A stretch of 64,000 bases of DNA from Streptomyces laurentii (GTDB taxonomy: Bacteria; Actinomycetota; Actinomycetes; Streptomycetales; Streptomycetaceae): positions 4,777,501-4,841,500 of the forward strand of contig AP017424.1 in assembly GCA_002355495.1 (NCBI GenBank). The letters run 5' to 3'. Positions 26,355 to 32,885 of this stretch are shown here, piece by piece (within the stretch, counting starts at the first letter, position 1; each line of letters opens with the position of its first letter). Position numbers and translations under genes: made by a program. The notes beneath the pieces were generated by a model that was given only the letters and a program-made list of their open reading frames with translations, was not told where the DNA came from and did no database searches.

Positions 26355-26389
26355 TGTCCGCGGACGGCCGAACGTGTGACGATCGGTGC

Positions 26390-27658
26390 ATGTCCGCAAC
26401 CGCCCGTGCCCTCGACGCCGACGAACCGCCCGAACGCAAGCTCTACCGGAGCGCCGACGGCCGGATGCTCGGCGGTGTCGCCCGCGGTCTCGCCGGACAC
26501 ATCGGTCTGCCCGTCGCCTGGGTCCGCGCGTTCTTCGTGGCGCTCAGCTTCACCCACGGCCTCGGCGCGCTGCTGTACGCGGTGTTCTGGATCGTCGTCC
26601 CCCTCGGTGTCGGCGGCCGCGCCACGCCCCGCGCCGTCTTCGAGACCACACCCGAGGGCCGCAGACGGCTGCGCAAGCCCGACCGGGGCCAGGTGCTCGC
26701 CCTCATAGTGCTGGGGATCGGCGTCTTCACCCTGGTCAGCAGCTTCGACGTCAACAAGGAAGCCGGCCGCTACATCTGGCCGACCGTCCTCATCGGCCTC
26801 GGCGTCGTCCTCGTCTGGCGGCAGGCGGACAACGCCCGCCGCGCCAGCTGGACCGACCCCGACCGGCGGCGCCGGGCCTTCCAGCTCGCCCGCGGCCTCG
26901 TCGGCGTCGCCTTGGTCGGCACCGGGCTCACCGTCTTCGTCGTCCTGCGCGGCTCGGTCGCCCAGCTCGGCACGGCGGTCACCGCCGGCGTCGCGGTGCT
27001 CACCGGGATCATCCTGCTCGCCGGCCCCTGGCTGGTCCGGATGTCGCAGGATCTCAGCGAGGAGCGCACCCTGCGCATCCGCGCCCAGGAGCGCGCGGAG
27101 GTCGCCGCGCACGTCCACGACTCCGTCCTGCACACCCTGACCCTGATCCAGCGCAACGCCGACGACGCGGGCGAGGTCCGCCGGCTCGCCCGCGCCCAGG
27201 AGCGCGAGCTGCGGAACTGGCTGTACCGGCCGGAGGGCACGGGCAAGGAGCAGGACGAGGAGCCGAGCACGCTCGCCGAGGCGGTCAAGCGGTCCGCCGC
27301 CGAGGTCGAGGACAAGCACGGCGTCCCGCTGGAGGTCGTGGTCGTGGGCGACTGCCCGCTCGACGAGAAACTGGCCGCGCAGATGCAGGCCGCGCGCGAG
27401 GCGATGGTCAACGCCGCCAAGTACGGTGGCGAGGGCGGGCCGGTGCAGGTCTACGCGGAGGTGGAGGGCCGGACGGTCTTCGTCTCCGTCAAGGACCGGG
27501 GACCCGGCTTCGACCTGGACGAGGTGCCGGGCGACCGGATGGGCGTACGAGAATCGATCATCGGCCGGATGCAGCGCAACGGCGGATCGGCGCGGTTGAG
27601 ATCCGTGCCGGGCGGGGGCACCGAAGTGGAGCTGGAGATGGAGAGGGCGGACGGATGA
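26390..27658 (+). CDS. PspC-domain sensor histidine kinase
   Basis: 422 residues. N-terminal PspC domain (LYRSADGRMLGGVARGLAGHIGL ... LYAVFWIVVPLGVGG), then about three more membrane helices (to about 225). A HisKA_3 dimerisation segment follows, with the phospho-acceptor His in AAHVHDSVLHTLTL, and then HATPase (AREAMVNAAKYG, DRGPGFD, GGGTEVELE). This is the NarX/DesK-like class that pairs with LuxR-type regulators. The stop overlaps the regulator's ATG (ATGA). It probably senses envelope stress together with the divergent PspC protein. Confidence 0.9.
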   Translation: MSATARALDADEPPERKLYRSADGRMLGGVARGLAGHIGLPVAWVRAFFVALSFTHGLGALLYAVFWIVVPLGVGGRATPRAVFETTPEGRRRLRKPDRGQVLALIVLGIGVFTLVSSFDVNKEAGRYIWPTVLIGLGVVLVWRQADNARRASWTDPDRRRRAFQLARGLVGVALVGTGLTVFVVLRGSVAQLGTAVTAGVAVLTGIILLAGPWLVRMSQDLSEERTLRIRAQERAEVAAHVHDSVLHTLTLIQRNADDAGEVRRLARAQERELRNWLYRPEGTGKEQDEEPSTLAEAVKRSAAEVEDKHGVPLEVVVVGDCPLDEKLAAQMQAAREAMVNAAKYGGEGGPVQVYAEVEGRTVFVSVKDRGPGFDLDEVPGDRMGVRESIIGRMQRNGGSARLRSVPGGGTEVELEMERADG

Positions 27659-28383
27659 CCGACGAGACGACCGGAACCGAGAACGGAGCCGGGACCGAGG
27701 GGACGGCCGGGCAGGGCGAGGGGCGCCGCGTGCGGGTCGTGCTCGTCGACGACCACCGCATGTTCCGCGCGGGAGTGCAGGCCGAGATCGGCGGGACCGA
27801 GTCCACGGGCGTCGAGGTGGTCGGCGAGGCCGCCGACGTCGACCAGGCGGTCACGGTGATCACCACCACCCGGCCCGAGGTCGTCCTGCTCGACGTGCAC
27901 CTGCCCGGCGGCGGTGGCGTCGAGGTGCTGCGCCGTTGCGCGAGCCTGATGACGGCGGCCGAGGACCAGGTGCGCTTTCTGGCGCTGTCGGTCTCCGACG
28001 CCGCCGAGGACGTGATCGGCGTGATCCGCGGAGGCGCCCGCGGTTACGTCACCAAGACGATCACCGGCACCGACCTGATCGCCTCGATCTTCCGGGTCCA
28101 GGAGGGCGACGCCGTCTTCTCCCCGCGCCTGGCCGGCTTCGTCCTCGACGCCTTCGCCTCGACGGACGCGCCGCCCGTGGACGAGGACCTGGACCGGCTC
28201 ACCCAGCGCGAGCGCGAGGTGCTGCGGCTGATCGCCCGGGGATACGCGTACAAGGAGATCGCCAAGCAGCTCTTCATCTCGGTGAAGACGGTCGAGTCCC
28301 ATGTCTCGGCGGTGCTGCGCAAGCTCCAGCTCTCCAACCGCCACGAGCTGACCCGCTGGGCGACCGCCCGCCGCCTCGTCTAG
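27655..28383 (+). CDS. NarL/LuxR-family response regulator
   Basis: 242 residues. Receiver domain at about 25-150 with the phospho-acceptor Asp in VVLLDVHLPGG, acidic residues in VLVDDHR and the Lys in YVTKTITG. LuxR-type helix-turn-helix at about 178-240 (LTQREREVLRLIARGYAYKEIAKQ). It overlaps the kinase gene by 4 bases, so translation is coupled. Its TAG stop lies inside the target duplication of the IS982 element, so the reading frame is intact but its natural 3' flank is cut off. Confidence 0.93.
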   Translation: MTDETTGTENGAGTEGTAGQGEGRRVRVVLVDDHRMFRAGVQAEIGGTESTGVEVVGEAADVDQAVTVITTTRPEVVLLDVHLPGGGGVEVLRRCASLMTAAEDQVRFLALSVSDAAEDVIGVIRGGARGYVTKTITGTDLIASIFRVQEGDAVFSPRLAGFVLDAFASTDAPPVDEDLDRLTQREREVLRLIARGYAYKEIAKQLFISVKTVESHVSAVLRKLQLSNRHELTRWATARRLV

Positions 28384-28384
28384 A

Positions 28385-29358
28385 CGAGTCATTCCGAATG
28401 CTGATGGTGCGTTCGGGAACGCAGACAGGGCGTCCAAGATCGATCTGTGACGAATGACCTGGACGCCCTGCTCACCGCACTGTACGTGAAGATCGATGAC
28501 GAGATCGGAGACACCCGATGGCTGGGACGCCCGCCCCGGCTGACGGACTCCGAGCTCGTCTGTCTCGCCGTCGCCCAAGCGATGCTGGGCTTCACCTCGG
28601 AGTCCAGATGGCTGCGGTTCGTCCACTGCCGCCTGGGCGCGATGTTCCCGTACATCCCCAAGCAGCCGGGCTGGAACAAGCGCCTTCGGGCCGCACTCCC
28701 GTTGGTCAAGCGGGCGATACGGATCCTGGCGACGGACAGCGACTTCTGGTTCGACAACCATTGGATCATCGACTCCACCCCGGTCGAATGCGGCCGGTCA
28801 CGGCCCACGGTGAAGCGGTCGGACATGGCCGGCTGGGCCGGATACGGATACTGCGCCAGCCACTCCCGGTTCTTCTGGGGCCTGCGGCTGTACCTGGTCT
28901 GCACCCCGACGGGGATGCCGATCCTGTGGGCCCTGGCTAACCCGAAGCTGGACGAGCGCGAAGTGCTGACAGCGATGCTGGACCGCGAACCGGACACGGT
29001 CACCGACCGACCCGGCCTGCTGCTGATCTCGGACAAAGGCTTCGCCTCCAAAGAGTTCGAGGGCGATCTGGCCTTGCGCGGGGCGAAGCTGCTGTGGCCG
29101 TCGTTCAAGCGGGAGAAGCCTCGCGAGGGCGAGTCCCTGCTGAAGTCGGTGCGGCAGCTGATCGAGTCGGTGAACGACACGCTCAAAGGCCAGCTCAACC
29201 TGGAACAGCACGGCGGAAGGACCTTCGAGGGCGTCGCCGTCCGCGTCGCACAGCGCGTCCTCGCTCTGGCCGCAGCGATCTGGCACAACCACAAGACCGG
29301 ACAACCAGTCATACGATCCCTGATCGCCTACGACCACTGAACACATCGGAATGACTCA
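28385..29358 (+). mobile_element. IS982-family insertion sequence
   Basis: 974 bp. The terminal inverted repeats share GAGTCATTCCGA (28386-28397 and 29346-29357). TCTAGA on both sides (28379-28384 and 29359-29364) reads as a 6-bp target duplication. One transposase gene fills the element. Both ends and the frame are intact, so it may be active and recently inserted. Confidence 0.88.
28447..29340 (+). CDS. IS982-family transposase
   Basis: 297 residues, complete. DDE signature positions: Asp in WIIDSTPVECGRSRPTVKR, Asp in LLLISDKGFAS, and Glu in RQLIESVNDTLKGQLNLE. The end RVLALAAAIWHNHKTGQPVIRSL is typical of Streptomyces IS982 copies. It starts 61 bases inside the left end and stops 18 bases before the right end. 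Confidence 0.92.
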   Translation: MTNDLDALLTALYVKIDDEIGDTRWLGRPPRLTDSELVCLAVAQAMLGFTSESRWLRFVHCRLGAMFPYIPKQPGWNKRLRAALPLVKRAIRILATDSDFWFDNHWIIDSTPVECGRSRPTVKRSDMAGWAGYGYCASHSRFFWGLRLYLVCTPTGMPILWALANPKLDEREVLTAMLDREPDTVTDRPGLLLISDKGFASKEFEGDLALRGAKLLWPSFKREKPREGESLLKSVRQLIESVNDTLKGQLNLEQHGGRTFEGVAVRVAQRVLALAAAIWHNHKTGQPVIRSLIAYDH

Positions 29359-29427
29359 TCTAGAAGGAAGCGGGCGGGCGGCGGGAGTCGGACAGGGCCG
29401 TCGGCCGGGAGTCAGTGGAGTCGGGCG

Positions 29428-30531
29428 TCAGCCGATTCGGGTGGCGCCCGCGAAGGGCATCTGGTCGATCGGGGCGACGCGGATCGGGGCGCCCGGGCGC
29501 GGGGCGTGGATCATCCTGCCGTCGCCGATGTAGAGGCCGACGTGGCTGACGCCGGAGTAGAAGAAGACCAGGTCGCCCGGGGCCAGCTCGGAGCGGGAGA
29601 CCCGGCGGCCGGCGTTGATCTGGGTGTACGTGGTGCGCGGCAGCGTGACGCCGGCCGCGCGCCAGGCGGCCTGGGTGAGGCCGGAGCAGTCGTACGAGCT
29701 GGGGCCGGTCGCGCCCCACACGTACGGCTTGCCGATCTGCGCGCGGGCGAAGGAGATCGCCTCGGCGGCCCGGCCGGTCCCCGCCGTGACCGGCCCGTCG
29801 AGTCCCAGGTCCTGGCCGGCCCGGCCCGCCGCGCCCGCGACGCCGTCCGCTCCACCCGTACCCGAGCCGGCACCCGCGTCGTGTCCGCCGGTGGCGACGG
29901 CGGCCTCGTAGCGGGCGCGGTCCTCCGCGCTGAGCTGGGCGAGCAGTTCACGGGCCGCGTTCAGCTTGCCCCGCACGGCCGACTTCTGGTGGCGCAGGTC
30001 GGCCTCGCGCGCCTGGAGGTCGCGCAGCTGGTCCCCGGCCTGGGCGCGCAGCCGGTGGACGGCGCCGAGCTCGCGGCGTACCGCGGTGATGGTCGCGGCC
30101 TGCCGGTTCCCGACCTTCTCGGCGAGGGAGGCCCGCTCCAGGTAGTCGTCGGGGTCGGAGGTGAAGGCCAGCTGGAGGGTGGGGTCGAGGGCGCCTGCCC
30201 GGTACTGGGCGGTGGCGATGGCCCCGAGGGCGTCGCGGGAGCGGTTCAGCCGCTCGGTCCTGCGGGCGGCCTCGTCGCGCAGCCGGTCGAGCGCGGCCCG
30301 CGCCCGGCCGACCTGCTCCTTCGCCCCGTTGTACTTCTCCGTCGCGACCTCGGCCTCCTCGTACAGCCGGTCGACCTGAGCCCTGACCTGCGCGGGGGCG
30401 GGGCGGGGTGCGGCGTGCCCGGTTCCCTGGAAGACGGTCGCGGTGGCCGCCGAGGCGAGGGCCAGCGTGGCGGCGGTGCGGGCGGCCTGGCCGCCGAAGG
30501 GAAAGTACTTGGGCTTGCGGTGCGCGGCCAC
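29428..30531 (-). CDS. Secreted NlpC/P60 cell-wall hydrolase
   Basis: 367 residues. Signal peptide at the N-terminus (basic KPKYF, then AATLALASAATATVF, cleavage near HAA-PRP). A long coiled coil at about 48-205 (RAQVDRLYEEAEVATEKYN ...) probably keeps the enzyme inactive or docks it. The NlpC/P60 domain at about 258-367 has the catalytic Cys in YDCSGLTQAAW, His in SHVGLYIG and a third polar His in RMIHAPRPG. It would cut gamma-D-Glu-mDAP type bonds in peptidoglycan. GTG start behind GAGGAAG. It is a paralogue of the gene at 31350 and shares a 109-bp identical block with it. Confidence 0.92.
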   Translation of the reverse strand: MAAHRKPKYFPFGGQAARTAATLALASAATATVFQGTGHAAPRPAPAQVRAQVDRLYEEAEVATEKYNGAKEQVGRARAALDRLRDEAARRTERLNRSRDALGAIATAQYRAGALDPTLQLAFTSDPDDYLERASLAEKVGNRQAATITAVRRELGAVHRLRAQAGDQLRDLQAREADLRHQKSAVRGKLNAARELLAQLSAEDRARYEAAVATGGHDAGAGSGTGGADGVAGAAGRAGQDLGLDGPVTAGTGRAAEAISFARAQIGKPYVWGATGPSSYDCSGLTQAAWRAAGVTLPRTTYTQINAGRRVSRSELAPGDLVFFYSGVSHVGLYIGDGRMIHAPRPGAPIRVAPIDQMPFAGATRIG

Positions 30532-30927
30532 GAGGGCGGGTCACTTCCTCATTCCCTGTGCGGAACGGTGCCCACCGGGGCCGGCGGCGGCCGCACAGGG
30601 GAACGGGCCGCCGCCGGTTTTCTCGGCGGGGGTGACCGGCAGTCGCCGGAGTGCGGCGGTGGTGGGGAGCCGGTCACCTGGGGCAGGACGCTAGACCCGG
30701 CCCCGGCCCGCAGGCGGAGGGTGACCGCTATTGGCTACAGGTGTCGTGGCGTGACCGTTCTCTTTCGCCCCGGCGAGAGGCAGCGGCGTATCCGTGACCG
30801 TCTGACGTGTACGCACCGGTGTGACCGTCGGTCCGTCTGTCCGTCCTACCGGTACGCCCCGGCGGGTAGGACGACCCGGACCGACCCGCCCCGAAGCCGT
30901 ACAGGGCGCCCGGTTAGGCTCCGGGCC
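30532..30927. other. Divergent intergenic region with scattered GTGACC motifs
   Basis: 396 bases between the NlpC/P60 gene and the small membrane protein. GTGACC occurs at 30633, 30721, 30751, 30794 and 30821, not at a regular spacing. No gene was recognised, and no c-di-AMP riboswitch hallmarks were seen. Confidence 0.4.
30915..30920 (+). promoter_or_regulatory. -10 box of a leaderless transcript
   Basis: TAGGCT, 7 bases before the ATG at 30928, so transcription would start at or next to the start codon. No convincing -35 is seen. Confidence 0.45.
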
Positions 30928-31281
30928 ATGGACGTACTCATCAATGTTCTCGTCGCCCTGCACGTCATCGGAATCGGCGCCCTGCTCGGCGGATTCGTCA
31001 CCCAGATGAAGGCGATGGGCGCCGGTACGGCCCGCTTCTCCCCGGCGATGCTGCACGGCGCGCTGACGATGCTGGTCACCGGCGTCGCGCTCGTCGGCGT
31101 GCACCAGGCCGAGGGCCACACCGTGAACAACATCAAGATCGGCATCAAGCTCGCGGTCCTGATCGTCATCCTCGGGCTGGTCTACGTCAAGCGGGACGAG
31201 GAGCGGATCGACAAGGCCCTCTTCGGCGCCGTCGGCGGTCTGACCATGGCGAACATCTTCATCGCCACCCTCTGGACCTGA
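30928..31281 (+). CDS. Hypothetical four-helix membrane protein
   Basis: 117 residues, mostly membrane: VLINVLVALHVIGIGALLGGFV, MLHGALTMLVTGVALVGV, IKLAVLIVILGLVYV and GGLTMANIFIATLW. The short loops and a conserved-looking HQAEG suggest a compact integral membrane protein. Family name not certain. The TAGGCT box just upstream fixes the ATG as a leaderless start. It sits between two cell-wall hydrolase genes on the other strand. Confidence 0.8.
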   Translation: MDVLINVLVALHVIGIGALLGGFVTQMKAMGAGTARFSPAMLHGALTMLVTGVALVGVHQAEGHTVNNIKIGIKLAVLIVILGLVYVKRDEERIDKALFGAVGGLTMANIFIATLWT

Positions 31282-31349
31282 TCCCGCACACGGCCACGCC
31301 CGGGCGGGCCGGCCCGGCCCCGCGTCGGGTCAGGCCGGGCCCGGGCGGG

Positions 31350-32525
31350 TCAGGCCGGGCGGACCGAGCCGTAGATCGGCATGTAGTAGATGGACTCCTC
31401 GCGGACGTACGCGCCCGGCTTCGGGGCGTGGATCATCTTGCCGCCGCCGATGTAGATGCCGACGTGGCTGATGTCGTCGTAGAAGAAGACCAGGTCGCCG
31501 GGCTGGAGGTCGGCGGTCGCGACGCGGGTGCCGACCTTCACCTGGTCCCAGGTCGTCCGGGGCAGGGTGACGCCGGCCGCGCGCCAGGCGGCCTGGGTGA
31601 GGCCGGAGCAGTCGTACGAGCTGGGGCCGGTCGCGCCCCACACGTACGGCTTGCCGATCTGCGCGCGGGCGAAGGCCAGCACGTCGGCGGCCTTGGCCGC
31701 GTACGACGAGCCGCCGCCCGTGGACGGCGGGGGCGGCGTGCTCGGCTTCGGGGCAGACGTCCCCGGCCGCGAGGGCGTCGGGGCGGCCTTCGCGGCCTCC
31801 TCCTTCTGTCGCGCCGCCTCGGCCCGCGCCTTCTCCGCCTTGGCCTGCGCCTCCGCCTTGCGGCGGGCCTCGGCCTCCCGTTCGCGCTCCAGCTTCTCCA
31901 GCCGGGTCTTCTCCTCGGCCGTCAGCCGGTCGAGCAGCGTGCGCGCCTCGGCCAGCTTGTCCTGCACGGTCCGCTTGCTGGTCCGCAGCTCGGTCTGCGA
32001 GGCGGTCAGCCGCTCCAGGCTCTTGGTCGCCGCGGCCCGTTCCTTCGCCGCCGCGGCGCGCTTCGTCTCGTAGTCGGCGACGGCCGTGCGCTGGCGTTCG
32101 GTCAGCCGGTCCATCAGATGTGACTGCTCGAAGTAGTCCTGCGGGCTGTCCGCGAAGATCAGGGTGGCGGTCGGGCCGACCGCGCCCGCCCGGTACTGGG
32201 CGGCGGCGAACGAGCCGAGTTCGCGCCGGGACTCGTTGATCTCCGCGGTGCGCTTGGCCACGTCGTCGAGGATCCGGCCGACCTTGCGCCGCTGGCCGTC
32301 CGTGGCCTCCTTGGCCCGGTCGTACTTCTGCGTCGCCACACCGGCCTCCCGGTACAGCCGGTCGACCTGCTTCTGGACGTCCTCCACGGACTGCCGCGGG
32401 GCCGGCGCCGCCTGGGCGCTCGGGGCCTGCGCGGACAGCAGGGTGACGGAGGCGAGGGCGGCCGTCGTGACGCCGACGGCGGGGGAGTGGGGGCGGGTCG
32501 TGCGCGGCTTGCGGTGGGACGCCAA
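31350..32525 (-). CDS. Secreted NlpC/P60 cell-wall hydrolase
   Basis: 391 residues. Start chosen at the TTG of (M)ASHRKPRTTRP because GGAAGGAG lies 9 bases upstream; the ATG at 32534 touches that site. Signal peptide (VTTAALASVTLLSAQAPSAQA). Coiled coil at about 45-245 with an Ala/Lys/Glu-rich helix near its end. Pro/Ser linker, then the NlpC/P60 domain at about 285-391 (YDCSGLTQAAW; SHVGIYIG; MIHAPKPG). Same build as the gene at 29428, with a 109-bp identical stretch in the catalytic domain. Confidence 0.92.
   Translation of the reverse strand: MASHRKPRTTRPHSPAVGVTTAALASVTLLSAQAPSAQAAPAPRQSVEDVQKQVDRLYREAGVATQKYDRAKEATDGQRRKVGRILDDVAKRTAEINESRRELGSFAAAQYRAGAVGPTATLIFADSPQDYFEQSHLMDRLTERQRTAVADYETKRAAAAKERAAATKSLERLTASQTELRTSKRTVQDKLAEARTLLDRLTAEEKTRLEKLEREREAEARRKAEAQAKAEKARAEAARQKEEAAKAAPTPSRPGTSAPKPSTPPPPSTGGGSSYAAKAADVLAFARAQIGKPYVWGATGPSSYDCSGLTQAAWRAAGVTLPRTTWDQVKVGTRVATADLQPGDLVFFYDDISHVGIYIGGGKMIHAPKPGAYVREESIYYMPIYGSVRPA
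31567..31675 (-). repeat. 109-bp block identical to 29645-29753
   Basis: Perfect nucleotide identity between the two NlpC/P60 genes, covering the stretch from ARAQIGKPYVWG to the start of GVTLP. The flanking regions are clearly diverged at DNA level. It suggests gene conversion. Confidence 0.85.
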
Positions 32526-32731
32526 GGCCGGCATCTCCTTCCTGGACGCCGAGGGCGCCCGGCCGCGTGGGGGACGGCCGTGGGGGAGGCGGGCCTGATC
32601 GGCGTGGGCCGCCCGCTCGACGCTGGTCGCCGACACCGGGGAGGGGGTTGGGGACAGGCAGCCTGGGCGTGCACGCTAGCGACCCGTGGGGCGGGTGGGA
32701 AGCCCGATGTCCGATAGGCCCGATACGTTTT

Positions 32732-32767
32732 CGTGACCTCCGTCGTGACCTCCGTCGTGACCCCCGT
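32732..32767. repeat. Three 12-bp direct repeats with GTGACC cores
   Basis: CGTGACC(T/C)CCGT three times, followed by a decayed fourth copy (CATGATCT). GTGACC cores are spaced by 6 bases, a layout like the paired sites of OmpR-family regulators. It lies about 210 bases upstream of the NlpC/P60 start. Confidence 0.7.
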
Positions 32768-32853
32768 CATGATCTCCCGCACGGCGCCCGCCCGGTCTCA
32801 CCCTCGGTGCCGGACGGCTCACACAGGGAAGGGAATCCGCGGACGGCGGCGGA

Positions 32854-32875
32854 GTGTCGGTGCGGCGCCCTAGAC
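32854..32875 (+). promoter_or_regulatory. RecA-NDp/PafBC-type DNA-damage promoter of pcrA
   Basis: TGTCGGTG (32854-32861), 8 bases, TAGACT (32870-32875). This fits the known actinobacterial LexA-independent damage motif TTGTCRGTG-N8-TAnnnT. The pcrA ATG is 10 bases after the -10 box. Confidence 0.7.
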
Positions 32876-32885
32876 TCGAGAAGCG

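Larger units (their letters stand above)
32526..32885. other. Divergent intergenic region between NlpC/P60 and pcrA
   Basis: 360 bases. It holds a triple 12-bp repeat (32732-32767), probably serving the hydrolase gene, and a DNA-damage type promoter for pcrA (32854-32875). No gene is seen. Confidence 0.6.

Noticed and set aside
30532..30927. A c-di-AMP (ydaO) riboswitch before the NlpC/P60 genes
   Set aside because: Such switches precede some Streptomyces wall hydrolase genes, but the hallmark stretches (GGGGTGAAT-like and CGAACCCGACAGC-like) are absent here and at 32526-32885.
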